From: Desulfosarcina widdelii
GTDB taxonomy: Bacteria > Desulfobacterota > Desulfobacteria > Desulfobacterales > Desulfosarcinaceae
Reading direction: 5' to 3'
Assembly (NCBI RefSeq): GCF_009688965.1
Contig: NZ_AP021875.1
Span: 4,712,001-4,776,000, forward strand
Length of the DNA: 64,000 nucleotides
Part shown: positions 7,423-15,605 of the stretch, piece by piece
Layout: each line of letters begins with the position of its first letter
Numbering within the stretch: the stretch's first letter is position 1
The notes under the pieces: generated by a model
The model's database searches: none
Seen by the model: only the letters and a program-made list of their open reading frames with translations
Told to the model about the DNA's origin: nothing
Position numbers and translations under genes: made by a program

Positions 7423-8346
7423 TCAATGCCCGGACTGGCTTTCGATCACCTTGATGATGCGCTGCACGGTGGCATTGACCGGAGTAGGTATATTGTATTT
7501 CCGGCCCAATTCCACAACGCGGCCGGCAAAAAGCTCTACCTCGGTTTTTCTGCCGGCTTCTACATCCTGAAGCATGGAGGTTTTGCCCGTCGGCGAGAGC
7601 GTCATTAAAATCCGCTCCCACTCGTCGATATCCCCGGTGCCCAGATCGATGCCGGCTTTGGGTGCCAGGGCGACCACCTCCTCCATGAGGGATCGCATCA
7701 GGCCCCGGGCGTCCGGGCTGGATCGAAAAACGCCGTAGGGAGCCCGCAGCACGGCCGAGGCCTGGTTGGTGCCCACATTGACCATGAATTTCCACCACAT
7801 GGCGCGCAGAATGTTCGGCGGCACCTCGTTGGGGATGCCGGCCCGGTCCAGGGCCTCCCGGATGCGTTCGAGATCCGGGCCGCTGTTGTCATCGGCTGTG
7901 GGACCGAAAACGATTTTTCCGGGGTTTGCATAGGTGAACCGTCGGTTTTCGTGCACGGCATCGATGCCGATGGCAATGGCATAGACCAGCTTGTCCATGC
8001 CGCATACGGCGCCGATCGTTTCCTCGCTTTCCAGGCCGTTCATTACCGACAGGATGGCCGTGTCCGGCCCTGCCAGGGCGGCGATGTCGCTCACGGCGTC
8101 GGCCAGGTGGTGATGCTTCAAGGCCACGATTACCAGGTCGGCTGGGGTGGAGACCTTGTCCGGGTGGATCACGCCGATATTGTACAATCGTTCGTTCACG
8201 GTCATGGAGCGATGCTTTAATTGCTCGTAGCGCGTGCCGCGGGCAACGAAAGAGACGTTGAACCCAACTGCGTCGGAGAACATGGCGGCATAGGCCGCTC
8301 CCATGGCACCGGCTCCCACAATGGCAATGTTTCGAATCGGTTCCAT
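7423..8346 (-). CDS. Ketopantoate reductase family protein (paralogue 1)
   Basis: A 307-residue member of the ApbA/PanE family. The N-terminal Rossmann motif is NIAIVGAGAMGAAYA and the C-terminal helical domain starts near residue 185 (LRAMWWKFMVNVGTNQASA), with the conserved Lys and Asn. Family members reduce 2-dehydropantoate with NADPH, but many paralogues act on other 2-keto acids. The second family member, at 47838-48749, lies next to panB and is the better PanE candidate, so this copy may have another substrate. RBS AAAGGAG precedes the ATG at 8346. The roughly 280 bases downstream, before cfa, show no gene. Confidence 0.8.
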   Translation of the reverse strand: MEPIRNIAIVGAGAMGAAYAAMFSDAVGFNVSFVARGTRYEQLKHRSMTVNERLYNIGVIHPDKVSTPADLVIVALKHHHLADAVSDIAALAGPDTAILSVMNGLESEETIGAVCGMDKLVYAIAIGIDAVHENRRFTYANPGKIVFGPTADDNSGPDLERIREALDRAGIPNEVPPNILRAMWWKFMVNVGTNQASAVLRAPYGVFRSSPDARGLMRSLMEEVVALAPKAGIDLGTGDIDEWERILMTLSPTGKTSMLQDVEAGRKTEVELFAGRVVELGRKYNIPTPVNATVQRIIKVIESQSGH

Positions 8347-8576
8347 CCTTAAATCTCCTTTGTTCTCATTTCAATTTAACAACCTGTCAGGAAAATTTCC
8401 ATCCCAACCCTCTCCTTGGCCGCAGAATGGGTTGAATTGCGGCACATTGGTCATGGCATCTTTTTTGCTGTTCCTGTTTATGTACGATTCCGAAAACATC
8501 GGCGCCAAGGACGGTTTTCACCCGTATTTTCCACCCGTGGCGTGACGCCGCCAGAAAGAACAGGAAAGGGGGAGCC

Positions 8577-8795
8577 ATGATTCAATCTCCGTGTCGCAAT
8601 TGCCCGAACCGGTACAAGGACAAACGCCTTTGTATGGAGTCTTGCGTTCTGCTGCATCGCGTACAGGCGTTTCATGCCGGACGACGGGACCCGTCGATCT
8701 ATACGGCCGTGAATTATGCCGACGATAACCGCTACCGGTTGGCAACCGCCCATGACTTTCATCGGTCCGTCATGGACAGTTCCGCTCTTTTTTAA
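8577..8795 (+). CDS. Small Cys-rich protein, zinc-binding candidate
   Basis: A 72-residue protein preceded by a good ribosome binding site (AAAGGGGGAG). Its N-terminal third has four Cys in CRNCPNRYKDKRLCMESC (CxxC and Cx3C pairs), a likely zinc knuckle. The rest is unremarkable and rich in Tyr, Asp and Arg. No function is recognised. It is convergent with the amidase gene, with 18 bases between the stop codons. Confidence 0.6.
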   Translation: MIQSPCRNCPNRYKDKRLCMESCVLLHRVQAFHAGRRDPSIYTAVNYADDNRYRLATAHDFHRSVMDSSALF

Positions 8796-8813
8796 ACCTG
8801 AGCACCTCTCTTC

Positions 8814-10217
8814 TCATCCGGGCCATCCGTCGTTCCACGGCCGAACTTTTTCATAGGCGCGGGCTGCTTGTAGAATCAGATCCTCCCGGTGCCGGGGGGC
8901 GACGATCTGGAGCCCGGCCGGCAGCCCGGTCGGTGTCAACCCGGCCGGTACCGAGGCGGCGGGATGGCCAGAGAAATTGAACGGATAAGTAAAGGCCACG
9001 GCGCCCAGAAGGGGAATGGGTTTTCCGTCGATCTCGGACGGCGGCGGTCCTTCGGCCGCAAAGGCTTCCGTAGGCATAGTGGGCGTCAAAAGAAGATCGA
9101 ATTCATCGAAAAGTGACTCCAGAACGGCGTTGAGCCGGGCACGCAACTGCTGAATGGTGGTGAACCGGGCGATTGTCATGTCCCGGGTCCCATCCAGTAC
9201 GGCAACCAGGGTCCGTCCGATCTGTTCCCGCTCCTTTTCCAGCACCTCGCAAAGCTGGGCATAGATGTCCGTGGCGATCAGCGCCCCCCAGACGTCGCCC
9301 GTATCCGGCAGGCTTCCCGACCACAAGTCCACATCGTGGCCCATCTCTTCGAAGGCTTTCACCGCTTTTTCCACGCAGGACATGATTTCCTTCTGGACGA
9401 CGGCATACCCCAGATCGGGGCTGAAAGCGATCTTCAGCCGCCGGGGGCATTCCTCGATCCCTTTCAGATAGGGCGCAGCCGGGGCGGGCAGGGAATAGGG
9501 GTCCGCCGGGTGCTGGCCCGCCGTGCAATCCAGGTAGAGGGCGGCATCGCGCACGCATCGCGTCAAGGGGCCCATCACCACCATGGTGCTGGTGCTTACA
9601 AAAGGCGCCGGCCCGGCTGGAATCCGTCCGAAAGTCGGTTTGATCCCGAAACAGCCCGAATACGATGACGGAATCCGGATGGATCCACCCGCATCGGAGC
9701 CGGTGCACAGGGGTGCCAGACCGCCGGCGATGGCCGCAGCCGCACCACCGCTGGATCCCCCCGGCGTCCGCTCCGGATTCCAGGGATTGCGCGTGATTCC
9801 GTGCAGCCGGTTTTTGGTGAAGCCGGTGAATCCGAATTCCGGCACATTGGTTTTTCCCACCACGATGGCCCCGGCCGCCTTGAGCCGGGCGACCTGGATC
9901 GAATCCTCACGGGCCATATTGTCCCTGAAGGGAATGGAGCCGTAGCTGGTCACCATGCCGGCGGTGTCTTCCAGGTCCTTGACCCCTAAAGGCAGGCCGG
10001 CCAACGGCCCGGGATTTTCTCCTTTTGAGATGGCTTTGGTCATGGCTGCAGCTTCGGCCAACGCTGCTTCCGGGCGCAGGGCAACAAAGGCATTCAGTCC
10101 CGGATTGACCTGCTCGATGCGCTCCAGGGTGTCGCGCATGAGTTCCAGTGGAGAAATTTCCTTTTTGGCGATAAGGTCGGCCAGTTCCCAGGCCGGTTTG
10201 TAGCAAATCGATGTCAT
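8814..10217 (-). CDS. Amidase (amidase-signature family)
   Basis: A 467-residue amidase-signature enzyme with the full Ser-cisSer-Lys triad. Lys80 lies in GLPLGVKDLED, cis-Ser155 in the GGSSGG motif and nucleophile Ser179 in GSDAGGSIRIPSS. It hydrolyses a carboxamide to acid and ammonia. It is not GatA of the tRNA amidotransferase, as no gatB/gatC neighbours exist. The start at 10217 follows AAAGGAG; the 36-residue extension upstream is unlikely. The gene is divergent from the XRE-cupin regulator at 10615 and shares its AT-rich control region, so it may deliver a substrate to the catabolic operon on the other strand. That link is an inference. Confidence 0.85.
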   Translation of the reverse strand: MTSICYKPAWELADLIAKKEISPLELMRDTLERIEQVNPGLNAFVALRPEAALAEAAAMTKAISKGENPGPLAGLPLGVKDLEDTAGMVTSYGSIPFRDNMAREDSIQVARLKAAGAIVVGKTNVPEFGFTGFTKNRLHGITRNPWNPERTPGGSSGGAAAAIAGGLAPLCTGSDAGGSIRIPSSYSGCFGIKPTFGRIPAGPAPFVSTSTMVVMGPLTRCVRDAALYLDCTAGQHPADPYSLPAPAAPYLKGIEECPRRLKIAFSPDLGYAVVQKEIMSCVEKAVKAFEEMGHDVDLWSGSLPDTGDVWGALIATDIYAQLCEVLEKEREQIGRTLVAVLDGTRDMTIARFTTIQQLRARLNAVLESLFDEFDLLLTPTMPTEAFAAEGPPPSEIDGKPIPLLGAVAFTYPFNFSGHPAASVPAGLTPTGLPAGLQIVAPRHREDLILQAARAYEKVRPWNDGWPG

Positions 10218-10422
10218 GGAGGCTCCTTTTGGCTGCCGTCGGCGGGCGGGTTGTTTCTCAGGGTGGACCCTGCGGAAAATACATGATCCCGCTGCACCCG
10301 TCAATTGCGTTCCACTGCCGGCCAAAGGGTGGGTGCCAGGCGGGGTGAGAAAGATTTCGCATTATGAATATTCTTCATAAAATTTTAAATCATGCGAAAG
10401 CAGAATGTCGATAAAAAAGTGC

Positions 10423-10466
10423 TTGACAAACAGTAGCGATAAAAATAATGTTTCCAAAAAGGAAAC
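10423..10466 (+). promoter_or_regulatory. Candidate promoter with overlapping operator dyad for the XRE-cupin gene
   Basis: A perfect TTGACA (10423-10428) is followed after 17 bases by TAATGT (10446-10451). Overlapping the -10 box and the start region is a perfect dyad GTTTCC-AAAAA-GGAAAC (10450-10466). It is a plausible operator through which the XRE regulator represses itself. The whole divergent gap (10218-10614, about 400 bases) is clearly more AT-rich than the surrounding genes. Confidence 0.5.
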
Positions 10467-10536
10467 CATCTAATTTTATTTTATTATAAATATTTCCAAT
10501 ATATTGTGATCTTAATCGTTTTTAAATATGCTTTTT

Positions 10537-10559
10537 AGGAAACTTTAGTCGGTTTTCCT
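10537..10559 (+). promoter_or_regulatory. Second GGAAA/TTTCC half-site pair
   Basis: AGGAAA (10537-10542) and TTTCCT (10554-10559) repeat the half-sites of the dyad at 10450-10466 with a longer 11-base spacer. It lies about 55 bases before the regulator ATG. It may be a second, weaker binding site or leader structure. Confidence 0.3.
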
Positions 10560-10614
10560 GCAACGGAGACGACCCGGACAATCATCGCTTCCAGGAAGCG
10601 AAAGAGAATCCCTC

Positions 10615-11172
10615 ATGATCCCGGAATCCCAAATCGGAAAAAACATCAAAGCACTTCGACTTTCCCAGCAGCAAACCTTGGAGGCCTTGGCCGCAAAAGC
10701 TGGGATTACCAAAGGCTATCTGTCGAAAGTCGAAAATTCGGACAAGGCGCCGCCGGTTTCGACTTTGCTCGTTATCGCCAAAGCGCTGGGTGTAACCATG
10801 TCTCAGCTTCTCGGGGAAGATAACCCTCCGGTAAGGTGTTCGGTCGTCAAAAAGAGCGAACGCAAGCTGATGGCACGCAACGGGACCGTTTTCGGTTATT
10901 CCTTTGAAACGCTTGCCCACCATTACTTCAACAAAAAGATGGAGCCTTATATCCTCACCATTCCGGCAGCGTCCAAGGAGAGTGCCATATTTCAGCATGA
11001 AGGCGAGGAGATGATGCTCGTGGTAGAAGGAACCATGCTGTTCTATCACGGAGGCGAAGAGTACATTGTTGAAACCGGAGATTGCGTCTACTTCGATTCC
11101 AGCATCCCCCATTACGGTCTTGCGGCCGATAACCGCGACGTAAAATGCGTGATGGTGATTTACGTACCTTAG
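10615..11172 (+). CDS. XRE-family regulator with C-terminal cupin sensor
   Basis: A 185-residue two-domain protein. Residues about 6-65 form an HTH_3/XRE domain (IGKNIKALRLSQQQTLEALA then KGYLSKVENS). Residues about 105-180 form a cupin (FQHEGEEMMLVVEGTMLFYH then DCVYFDSSIPHYG), a small-molecule-binding fold. Such XRE-cupin regulators usually control an adjacent catabolic operon in response to its substrate. It is the first gene of the long plus-strand unit, only 35 bases before the dehydrogenase, and divergent from the amidase. It probably regulates both through the dyads upstream. Confidence 0.9.
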   Translation: MIPESQIGKNIKALRLSQQQTLEALAAKAGITKGYLSKVENSDKAPPVSTLLVIAKALGVTMSQLLGEDNPPVRCSVVKKSERKLMARNGTVFGYSFETLAHHYFNKKMEPYILTIPAASKESAIFQHEGEEMMLVVEGTMLFYHGGEEYIVETGDCVYFDSSIPHYGLAADNRDVKCVMVIYVP

Positions 11173-11207
11173 ACTTAAATCGTCGATGAGGACTTTGAGG
11201 AAATCGC

Positions 11208-12155
11208 ATGTTTATAACTGAAAAGCCAACCATTGGTGTATTGGGTGCCGGCCTGATGGGACACGGGCTGGCGCAGGTATTCGCCGTCAAGGGGTGCGAC
11301 GTTACACTCTATGATCGCGATGAGAAAATCCTGGCCGCCAGCCTGGACCGCATTCGCGACAACCTCAACGTGTTTGTGCGTTTGAAAATCGTGGCTGATA
11401 ACGAGGTTGAACCGACGTTGAAGCGCATACGGCGGGTGAACAGCCTGGAAGAGATGTGCCGGGACCGGATGTTCATCGTCGAAGCGGTCAGTGAAAACCT
11501 GTCTCTCAAACGCAAGGTTTTTGAGGAAATGGAACCACTTGTGCCCGCCGACACAATTCTCTCCAGTAACACTTCGGCCATTAGCATTTCCATAATTGCC
11601 GAGGGGCTTCAGCACCCCCAACGCGTGCTGGGCACCCATTTCTGGAATCCGCCTCACATTGTGCCATGTGTCGAGGTGATCAAGGCCAACCAGACGGACG
11701 ACGACGTTTTCGAAACCGTCTATCGGCTGATGGCGCAGGTGGGCAAAACGCCGGTGCGAGTCTTGAAGGACGTCCCCGGTTTCTTGGGCAACCGCATGCA
11801 GCACGCCCTTTGGCGCGAGGCGATCAAGCTGGTCGAAAACGGCATAGCCAGCGCCGAAGATGTGGACAAGGTCGTGAAAAGCGCTTTCGGGCTGCGACTG
11901 GCGTTTCTTGGCCCACTTGAAACCGCCGACCTTGCCGGTCTGGACCTGACCCATGAAATTCACCAGGATCTTCTCCCGGAGCTGGATCGTTCGACCACGC
12001 CGTCACCGCTGCTGGAAGAGAAGGTCAAACGGGGAGAGACCGGAGCCAAGAGCGGTCAGGGATTCCATTCCTGGCCGCCTGAAAAACTGAAACGTCTGGT
12101 CGAACAACGGGACAGCGTTCTCCTGCGAATTCTACAACAGGTGAACAGCGAATAA
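11208..12155 (+). CDS. 3-hydroxyacyl-CoA dehydrogenase family NAD enzyme
   Basis: A 315-residue protein with the 3HCDH N domain (Rossmann motif IGVLGAGLMGHG at residues 9-20) and a C-terminal helical domain. The catalytic region shows LSSNTSAISI and GTHFWNPPHIVPCVEVI, containing the active-site Ser, His and Asn pattern, and DVPGFLGNRMQHALWREA. It oxidises an L-3-hydroxy acid or its CoA ester to the 3-keto compound. Length and single-domain form resemble both 3-hydroxybutyryl-CoA dehydrogenase and L-carnitine dehydrogenase. Downstream BKACE and acetoacetyl-CoA synthetase favour production of a free beta-keto acid. The real substrate is unknown. Confidence 0.85.
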   Translation: MFITEKPTIGVLGAGLMGHGLAQVFAVKGCDVTLYDRDEKILAASLDRIRDNLNVFVRLKIVADNEVEPTLKRIRRVNSLEEMCRDRMFIVEAVSENLSLKRKVFEEMEPLVPADTILSSNTSAISISIIAEGLQHPQRVLGTHFWNPPHIVPCVEVIKANQTDDDVFETVYRLMAQVGKTPVRVLKDVPGFLGNRMQHALWREAIKLVENGIASAEDVDKVVKSAFGLRLAFLGPLETADLAGLDLTHEIHQDLLPELDRSTTPSPLLEEKVKRGETGAKSGQGFHSWPPEKLKRLVEQRDSVLLRILQQVNSE

Positions 12156-12206
12156 ACCAATGAAGATGGCCTACCCGGCTTGGCCGCAAAGCCATCCGGG
12201 GTTCCA

Positions 12207-13082
12207 ATGGGAAAACGTCACATGAGCGAAGCCTTCGTTTTTTTTCTGCATGGATTGGCCTACGCCGGGTTGCTGTTTCTGGTTTCCTCGGGCCTCACGC
12301 TGGTGTTCGGCATGATGAATGTGCTCAATTTTGCCCATGCGGCCTTTTACATGCTGGGCGCCTATCTAGCTTTCTCCATTATGCAGTTCAGCGGAAGTTT
12401 TTTGCTGGCCATGGTGATCAGCCCCCTGGTGCTTCTCGCCCTGGGGGCCATTGTCGAGAAATTCCTGCTGCGCCGAGTCCACTCCGGCGGGCATGTCTAC
12501 GAACTTCTGCTCACATTCGGCCTGGCCTACGTGATCCAGGAAGCCGTGAAATTTATCTGGGGAACGACGCCCCAGGCGATTGTGGTTTCCGGGCTGCTGG
12601 CCGATACCGTGAACCTGTTCGGCGTGACCTATCCGGTCTATCGGCTGTTCATTTTCGGCCTGGCACTGACCGTCGGCCTGGCCATGGCTCTGATCCTGTA
12701 TCGCACCCGGGTGGGCATCATCGTCCGCGCCGCTGTGGATGACAGCGAGATGGTGGGGGCTTTAGGGATCAATGTGCCCTTTTTCTTCATGGGGGTCTAT
12801 GCCGCGGGCGCGGCCCTGTCCGCCTTCGCCGGAGCGGTTGCCGGACCGTTGTTGAGTGTGTTCCCTGGCATGGCGGAAGCCATTTTGATCGATGCTTTCG
12901 TTGTGATTGTCGTGGGCGGCATGGGCAGCTTGGGAGGGGCGGTGCTGGCTTCCTTCATTATCGGCGAACTGCAATCCTTCGGCGTGCTCTGGTTTCCAAA
13001 ATTCTCGCTGGCCTTGATTTATATGCTGATGGCACTCGTCCTGATTCTCAAGCCGGAAGGGCTGCTGGGAGAAAAACAATGA
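12207..13082 (+). CDS. livH: Branched-chain amino acid-type ABC transporter permease LivH
   Basis: An integral membrane protein of about 291 residues with many hydrophobic helices. The N-terminal GLAYAGLLFLVSSGLTLVFG and the NFAHAAFYMLGAY segment are hallmarks of LivH permeases, as is VVGGMGSLGGAVLASFIIGE near the C terminus. It forms the membrane channel with LivM. The start could be ATG 12207 or ATG 12222; neither has a strong ribosome binding site. Its stop overlaps the livM start by four bases, showing translational coupling. Liv-family systems carry amino acids, but also amides, urea and aromatic or hydroxy acids. Confidence 0.9.
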   Translation: MGKRHMSEAFVFFLHGLAYAGLLFLVSSGLTLVFGMMNVLNFAHAAFYMLGAYLAFSIMQFSGSFLLAMVISPLVLLALGAIVEKFLLRRVHSGGHVYELLLTFGLAYVIQEAVKFIWGTTPQAIVVSGLLADTVNLFGVTYPVYRLFIFGLALTVGLAMALILYRTRVGIIVRAAVDDSEMVGALGINVPFFFMGVYAAGAALSAFAGAVAGPLLSVFPGMAEAILIDAFVVIVVGGMGSLGGAVLASFIIGELQSFGVLWFPKFSLALIYMLMALVLILKPEGLLGEKQ

Positions 13083-14077
13083 TGAGCAGCGGACGAATGC
13101 AGCGCTATGGGCTGCTTTTATTTTTTGGTTTCGGGGCTTTGATCGCCATGCCCTGGGTGCTCGGCGGATACACCCTGCGCCTGTTGACTGAATCCATCAT
13201 CTTCTCTCTTTACGCCGTAAGCTACAACATGCTGCTGGGATATGCCGGCTTGCTCTCCTTTGGCCACGCCATGTTCTTCGGGGTCGGGGCCTTCGCCACA
13301 ACGGTGGCCCTGGAACATATCGCCGGTCTGCCGCTGCTTTTGGCGGTGACGATGGCCACCGCGTTCACGGCCTTGGTGGGCCTGGTGGTGGGCATCCTTC
13401 TGTTGCGTGTCAAGGGGACGCCCTTTGCCCTGCTGACGCTGGCATTCAATGCCCTGTTTTTCTCGATCGGCATCAAATGGACTGCCGTTACCGGCGGTGA
13501 TGACGGTGCGATCGTCAACGTTCCCGACATCAATATCGGTCTGATCCGCCTGAATCTGTTCGATGGGCCGACGGTATACTTCGTAACCCTGGCAGTCGTG
13601 GGGTCGGTGATCGCCTTCTGTTGGTATTTCACGCGCACGGCCATGGGCCAATCGGTGCTGCTGATCCGCGAAAACGAGGAGCGCATGCGTTTTCTGGGAT
13701 ACAACACCCATGTGTCGCGCCTGATCCTGTTTGTCTTCAGCGGATCCCTGGCGGGACTGGCAGGTGCGTTTTACGCAGTTCTGCATGGGTTTGTTTCCCT
13801 GGACGCCGTCAGCATCGCCATGACCACAAAAGTCCTTCTAATGACGTTTATCGGCGGGATCGGACATTTTGTCGGCCCGGTTCTCGGTGCCGTTTTTTAC
13901 ACGTATTTTCAGAATTTTATCAGCGAATTGACCGACAGCTGGCCGTTGATCATGGGGGTTTTGTTCATCGCCATGGTGCTCTGGACCCCGGGTGGTCTGG
14001 CAGGCATGATTCAATCCGCCGCAGCATGGATCGCCGGCCGTAAGGCCTCCGATGGGGCACCGGCCGAGGAACGCTAG
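13079..14077 (+). CDS. livM: Branched-chain amino acid-type ABC transporter permease LivM
   Basis: A 332-residue permease with about nine predicted membrane helices. SLYAVSYNMLLGYAGLLSFGHAMF is the characteristic LivM motif, and FIGGIGHFVGPVLGAVF lies near the C terminus. It pairs with LivH. It starts at the ATGA overlap with livH and ends 3 bases before livG, so the genes are one transcript. The cytoplasmic loop FTRTAMGQSVLLIRENEERM probably contacts the ATPases. Confidence 0.92.
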   Translation: MMSSGRMQRYGLLLFFGFGALIAMPWVLGGYTLRLLTESIIFSLYAVSYNMLLGYAGLLSFGHAMFFGVGAFATTVALEHIAGLPLLLAVTMATAFTALVGLVVGILLLRVKGTPFALLTLAFNALFFSIGIKWTAVTGGDDGAIVNVPDINIGLIRLNLFDGPTVYFVTLAVVGSVIAFCWYFTRTAMGQSVLLIRENEERMRFLGYNTHVSRLILFVFSGSLAGLAGAFYAVLHGFVSLDAVSIAMTTKVLLMTFIGGIGHFVGPVLGAVFYTYFQNFISELTDSWPLIMGVLFIAMVLWTPGGLAGMIQSAAAWIAGRKASDGAPAEER

Positions 14078-14080
14078 ATT

Positions 14081-14827
14081 ATGGCTATCTTGCAGGCAAA
14101 GGATGTCAAAAAGCATTTCGGCGGTCTGAAGGTCCTGACCGGAGTGACCTTTTCGGTGGGCGAAATGGAAAAACTCGCCATTATCGGTCCCAACGGCGCC
14201 GGCAAGACCACCTTGTTCAACATCGTCAGTGGAAAATTTCCGGCCACCTCCGGGAAGGTGGAATTTTGCAGCCGGGACGTGTCCGGCGATTCATCCTACC
14301 GCCGTTCACGGCTGGGAATGGCCCGCAGTTTCCAGATTACGAATATCTTTCAGAAGCTGTCGGTCATCGATAATGTGCTGGCCGGCGTGCGTTCCCGGGC
14401 CGGGCTGCGGCATCATTTGTTGAAATGCCCGCACAAGGACCGTAAGCTGATCGAGCGCAGTGAGGCCATCCTTGATCGGGTCGGGCTGCTCGATTACCGC
14501 GATACGCCGGCCCAGGACCTGGCCTATGGGCAGCAGCGAGCCCTGGAACTGGGTGTCACCCTTTCCATGGACCCCCGCCTGATTCTTCTGGACGAACCCA
14601 CGGCCGGCATGAGCCGCCAGGAAACCAACGATGCCATCGAGATGATTCAGCGGGTCACCCGTGACATCGCCTGCGTGATTATCGAACACGACATGAATGT
14701 CATTTTCTCCCTGGCGGACCGCATCGCCGTTTTGCATTACGGAACGATTCTGGCATGCGATGCGCCGGACGTGATCCGCAGCGATCAACGGGTAAAGGAT
14801 GCCTATCTGGGCGAGGAGACCCAATGA
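14081..14827 (+). CDS. livG: ABC transporter ATP-binding protein LivG
   Basis: A 248-residue ATPase. Walker A is GPNGAGKTTLFN and Walker B is LILLDEPTAGM. The signature region is degenerate (DLAYGQQRALELG), which is normal for LivG, where LAYG replaces the canonical LSGG. The sequence RSFQITNIFQKLSVIDNVL after the Q-loop is typical. It powers transport through LivHM together with LivF. The stop overlaps the livF start (ATGA). Confidence 0.93.
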   Translation: MAILQAKDVKKHFGGLKVLTGVTFSVGEMEKLAIIGPNGAGKTTLFNIVSGKFPATSGKVEFCSRDVSGDSSYRRSRLGMARSFQITNIFQKLSVIDNVLAGVRSRAGLRHHLLKCPHKDRKLIERSEAILDRVGLLDYRDTPAQDLAYGQQRALELGVTLSMDPRLILLDEPTAGMSRQETNDAIEMIQRVTRDIACVIIEHDMNVIFSLADRIAVLHYGTILACDAPDVIRSDQRVKDAYLGEETQ

Positions 14828-15534
14828 TTCTGGACGTCTGCAATATGCACAGCTACTACGGCAAGAGCCATGTCCTGCAAGGTGTCGACCTGGCCCTGGC
14901 CTCCGGTGAGATGGCCTGCCTGTTAGGGCGTAACGGCGTCGGCAAATCGACTACCTTGAAATCGATCATGGGACTGGTCAAACCCCGCGAGGGAACCATC
15001 CGCTTCAAGGAGGGCGACATCCAGGGCTGCCAACCCTATGAAATCGCCCGGCGCGGTCTCGGCTATGTTCCCGAAGAGCGGCGCATTTTCAAGAGCCTGA
15101 CGGTTTACGAAAACCTTCTGATCGGGGTCAAGAAACCTTCCGGGGAGAGCAGCGGCCAGGTCTGGACCGTCGAGCGCATCTTCGAATCCTTTCCCCGCCT
15201 GGAAGAGCGCCGCAACCTCATGGGCGGCTATCTTTCCGGCGGCGAGCAGCAGATGCTGACCATCGCCAGGACCCTGATGGGCAATCCGGAGCTGATTCTC
15301 GTGGATGAACCTACGGAGGGACTGGCTCCGCTGGTGGCCGAGGCGGTACTGGAAATGCTGGCCACCATCAGCGCCACCGGGATCGCCATTCTGCTTGTGG
15401 AGCAGAACTATAAGGCCGCCCTGAAGCTGGCCCAGGGCTTTTTCATCATGTCCAAAGGGCGCATCGTTTTCCAGGGCGATGGAAAGGCGTTGCTTGAAGC
15501 GGAAGAGGTCCGCCAGAAGTACTTGGAAGTCTGA
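14824..15534 (+). CDS. livF: ABC transporter ATP-binding protein LivF
   Basis: A 236-residue ATPase with Walker A LLGRNGVGKSTTLK, signature YLSGGEQQMLTIARTL and Walker B LILVDEPTEGL. RGLGYVPEERRIFKSLTVYENL is the LivF-specific region. The start is the ATG at 14824 overlapping the livG stop; the frame opens further upstream but only as overlap. It is the second ATPase of the Liv heterodimer. Confidence 0.93.
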   Translation: MILDVCNMHSYYGKSHVLQGVDLALASGEMACLLGRNGVGKSTTLKSIMGLVKPREGTIRFKEGDIQGCQPYEIARRGLGYVPEERRIFKSLTVYENLLIGVKKPSGESSGQVWTVERIFESFPRLEERRNLMGGYLSGGEQQMLTIARTLMGNPELILVDEPTEGLAPLVAEAVLEMLATISATGIAILLVEQNYKAALKLAQGFFIMSKGRIVFQGDGKALLEAEEVRQKYLEV

Positions 15535-15605
15535 AAAGAAAAACAGAGCGTTGATTTGCCGCTACAGGCACGACGCGTAAACCTAATCGTAAGGGGAGGA
15601 GACTC

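Noticed and set aside
8470..8560. TTCCTGTT/AACAGGAA pair bounding about 90 bases as another member of the structured family
   Set aside because: Only 8 bp pair at the ends and neither the arms nor the loop strings of elements B-D are present.
12180..12206. TTG at 12180 as the livH start
   Set aside because: It adds polar residues before the first membrane helix and has no ribosome binding site; ATG 12207 or 12222 fits the family better.
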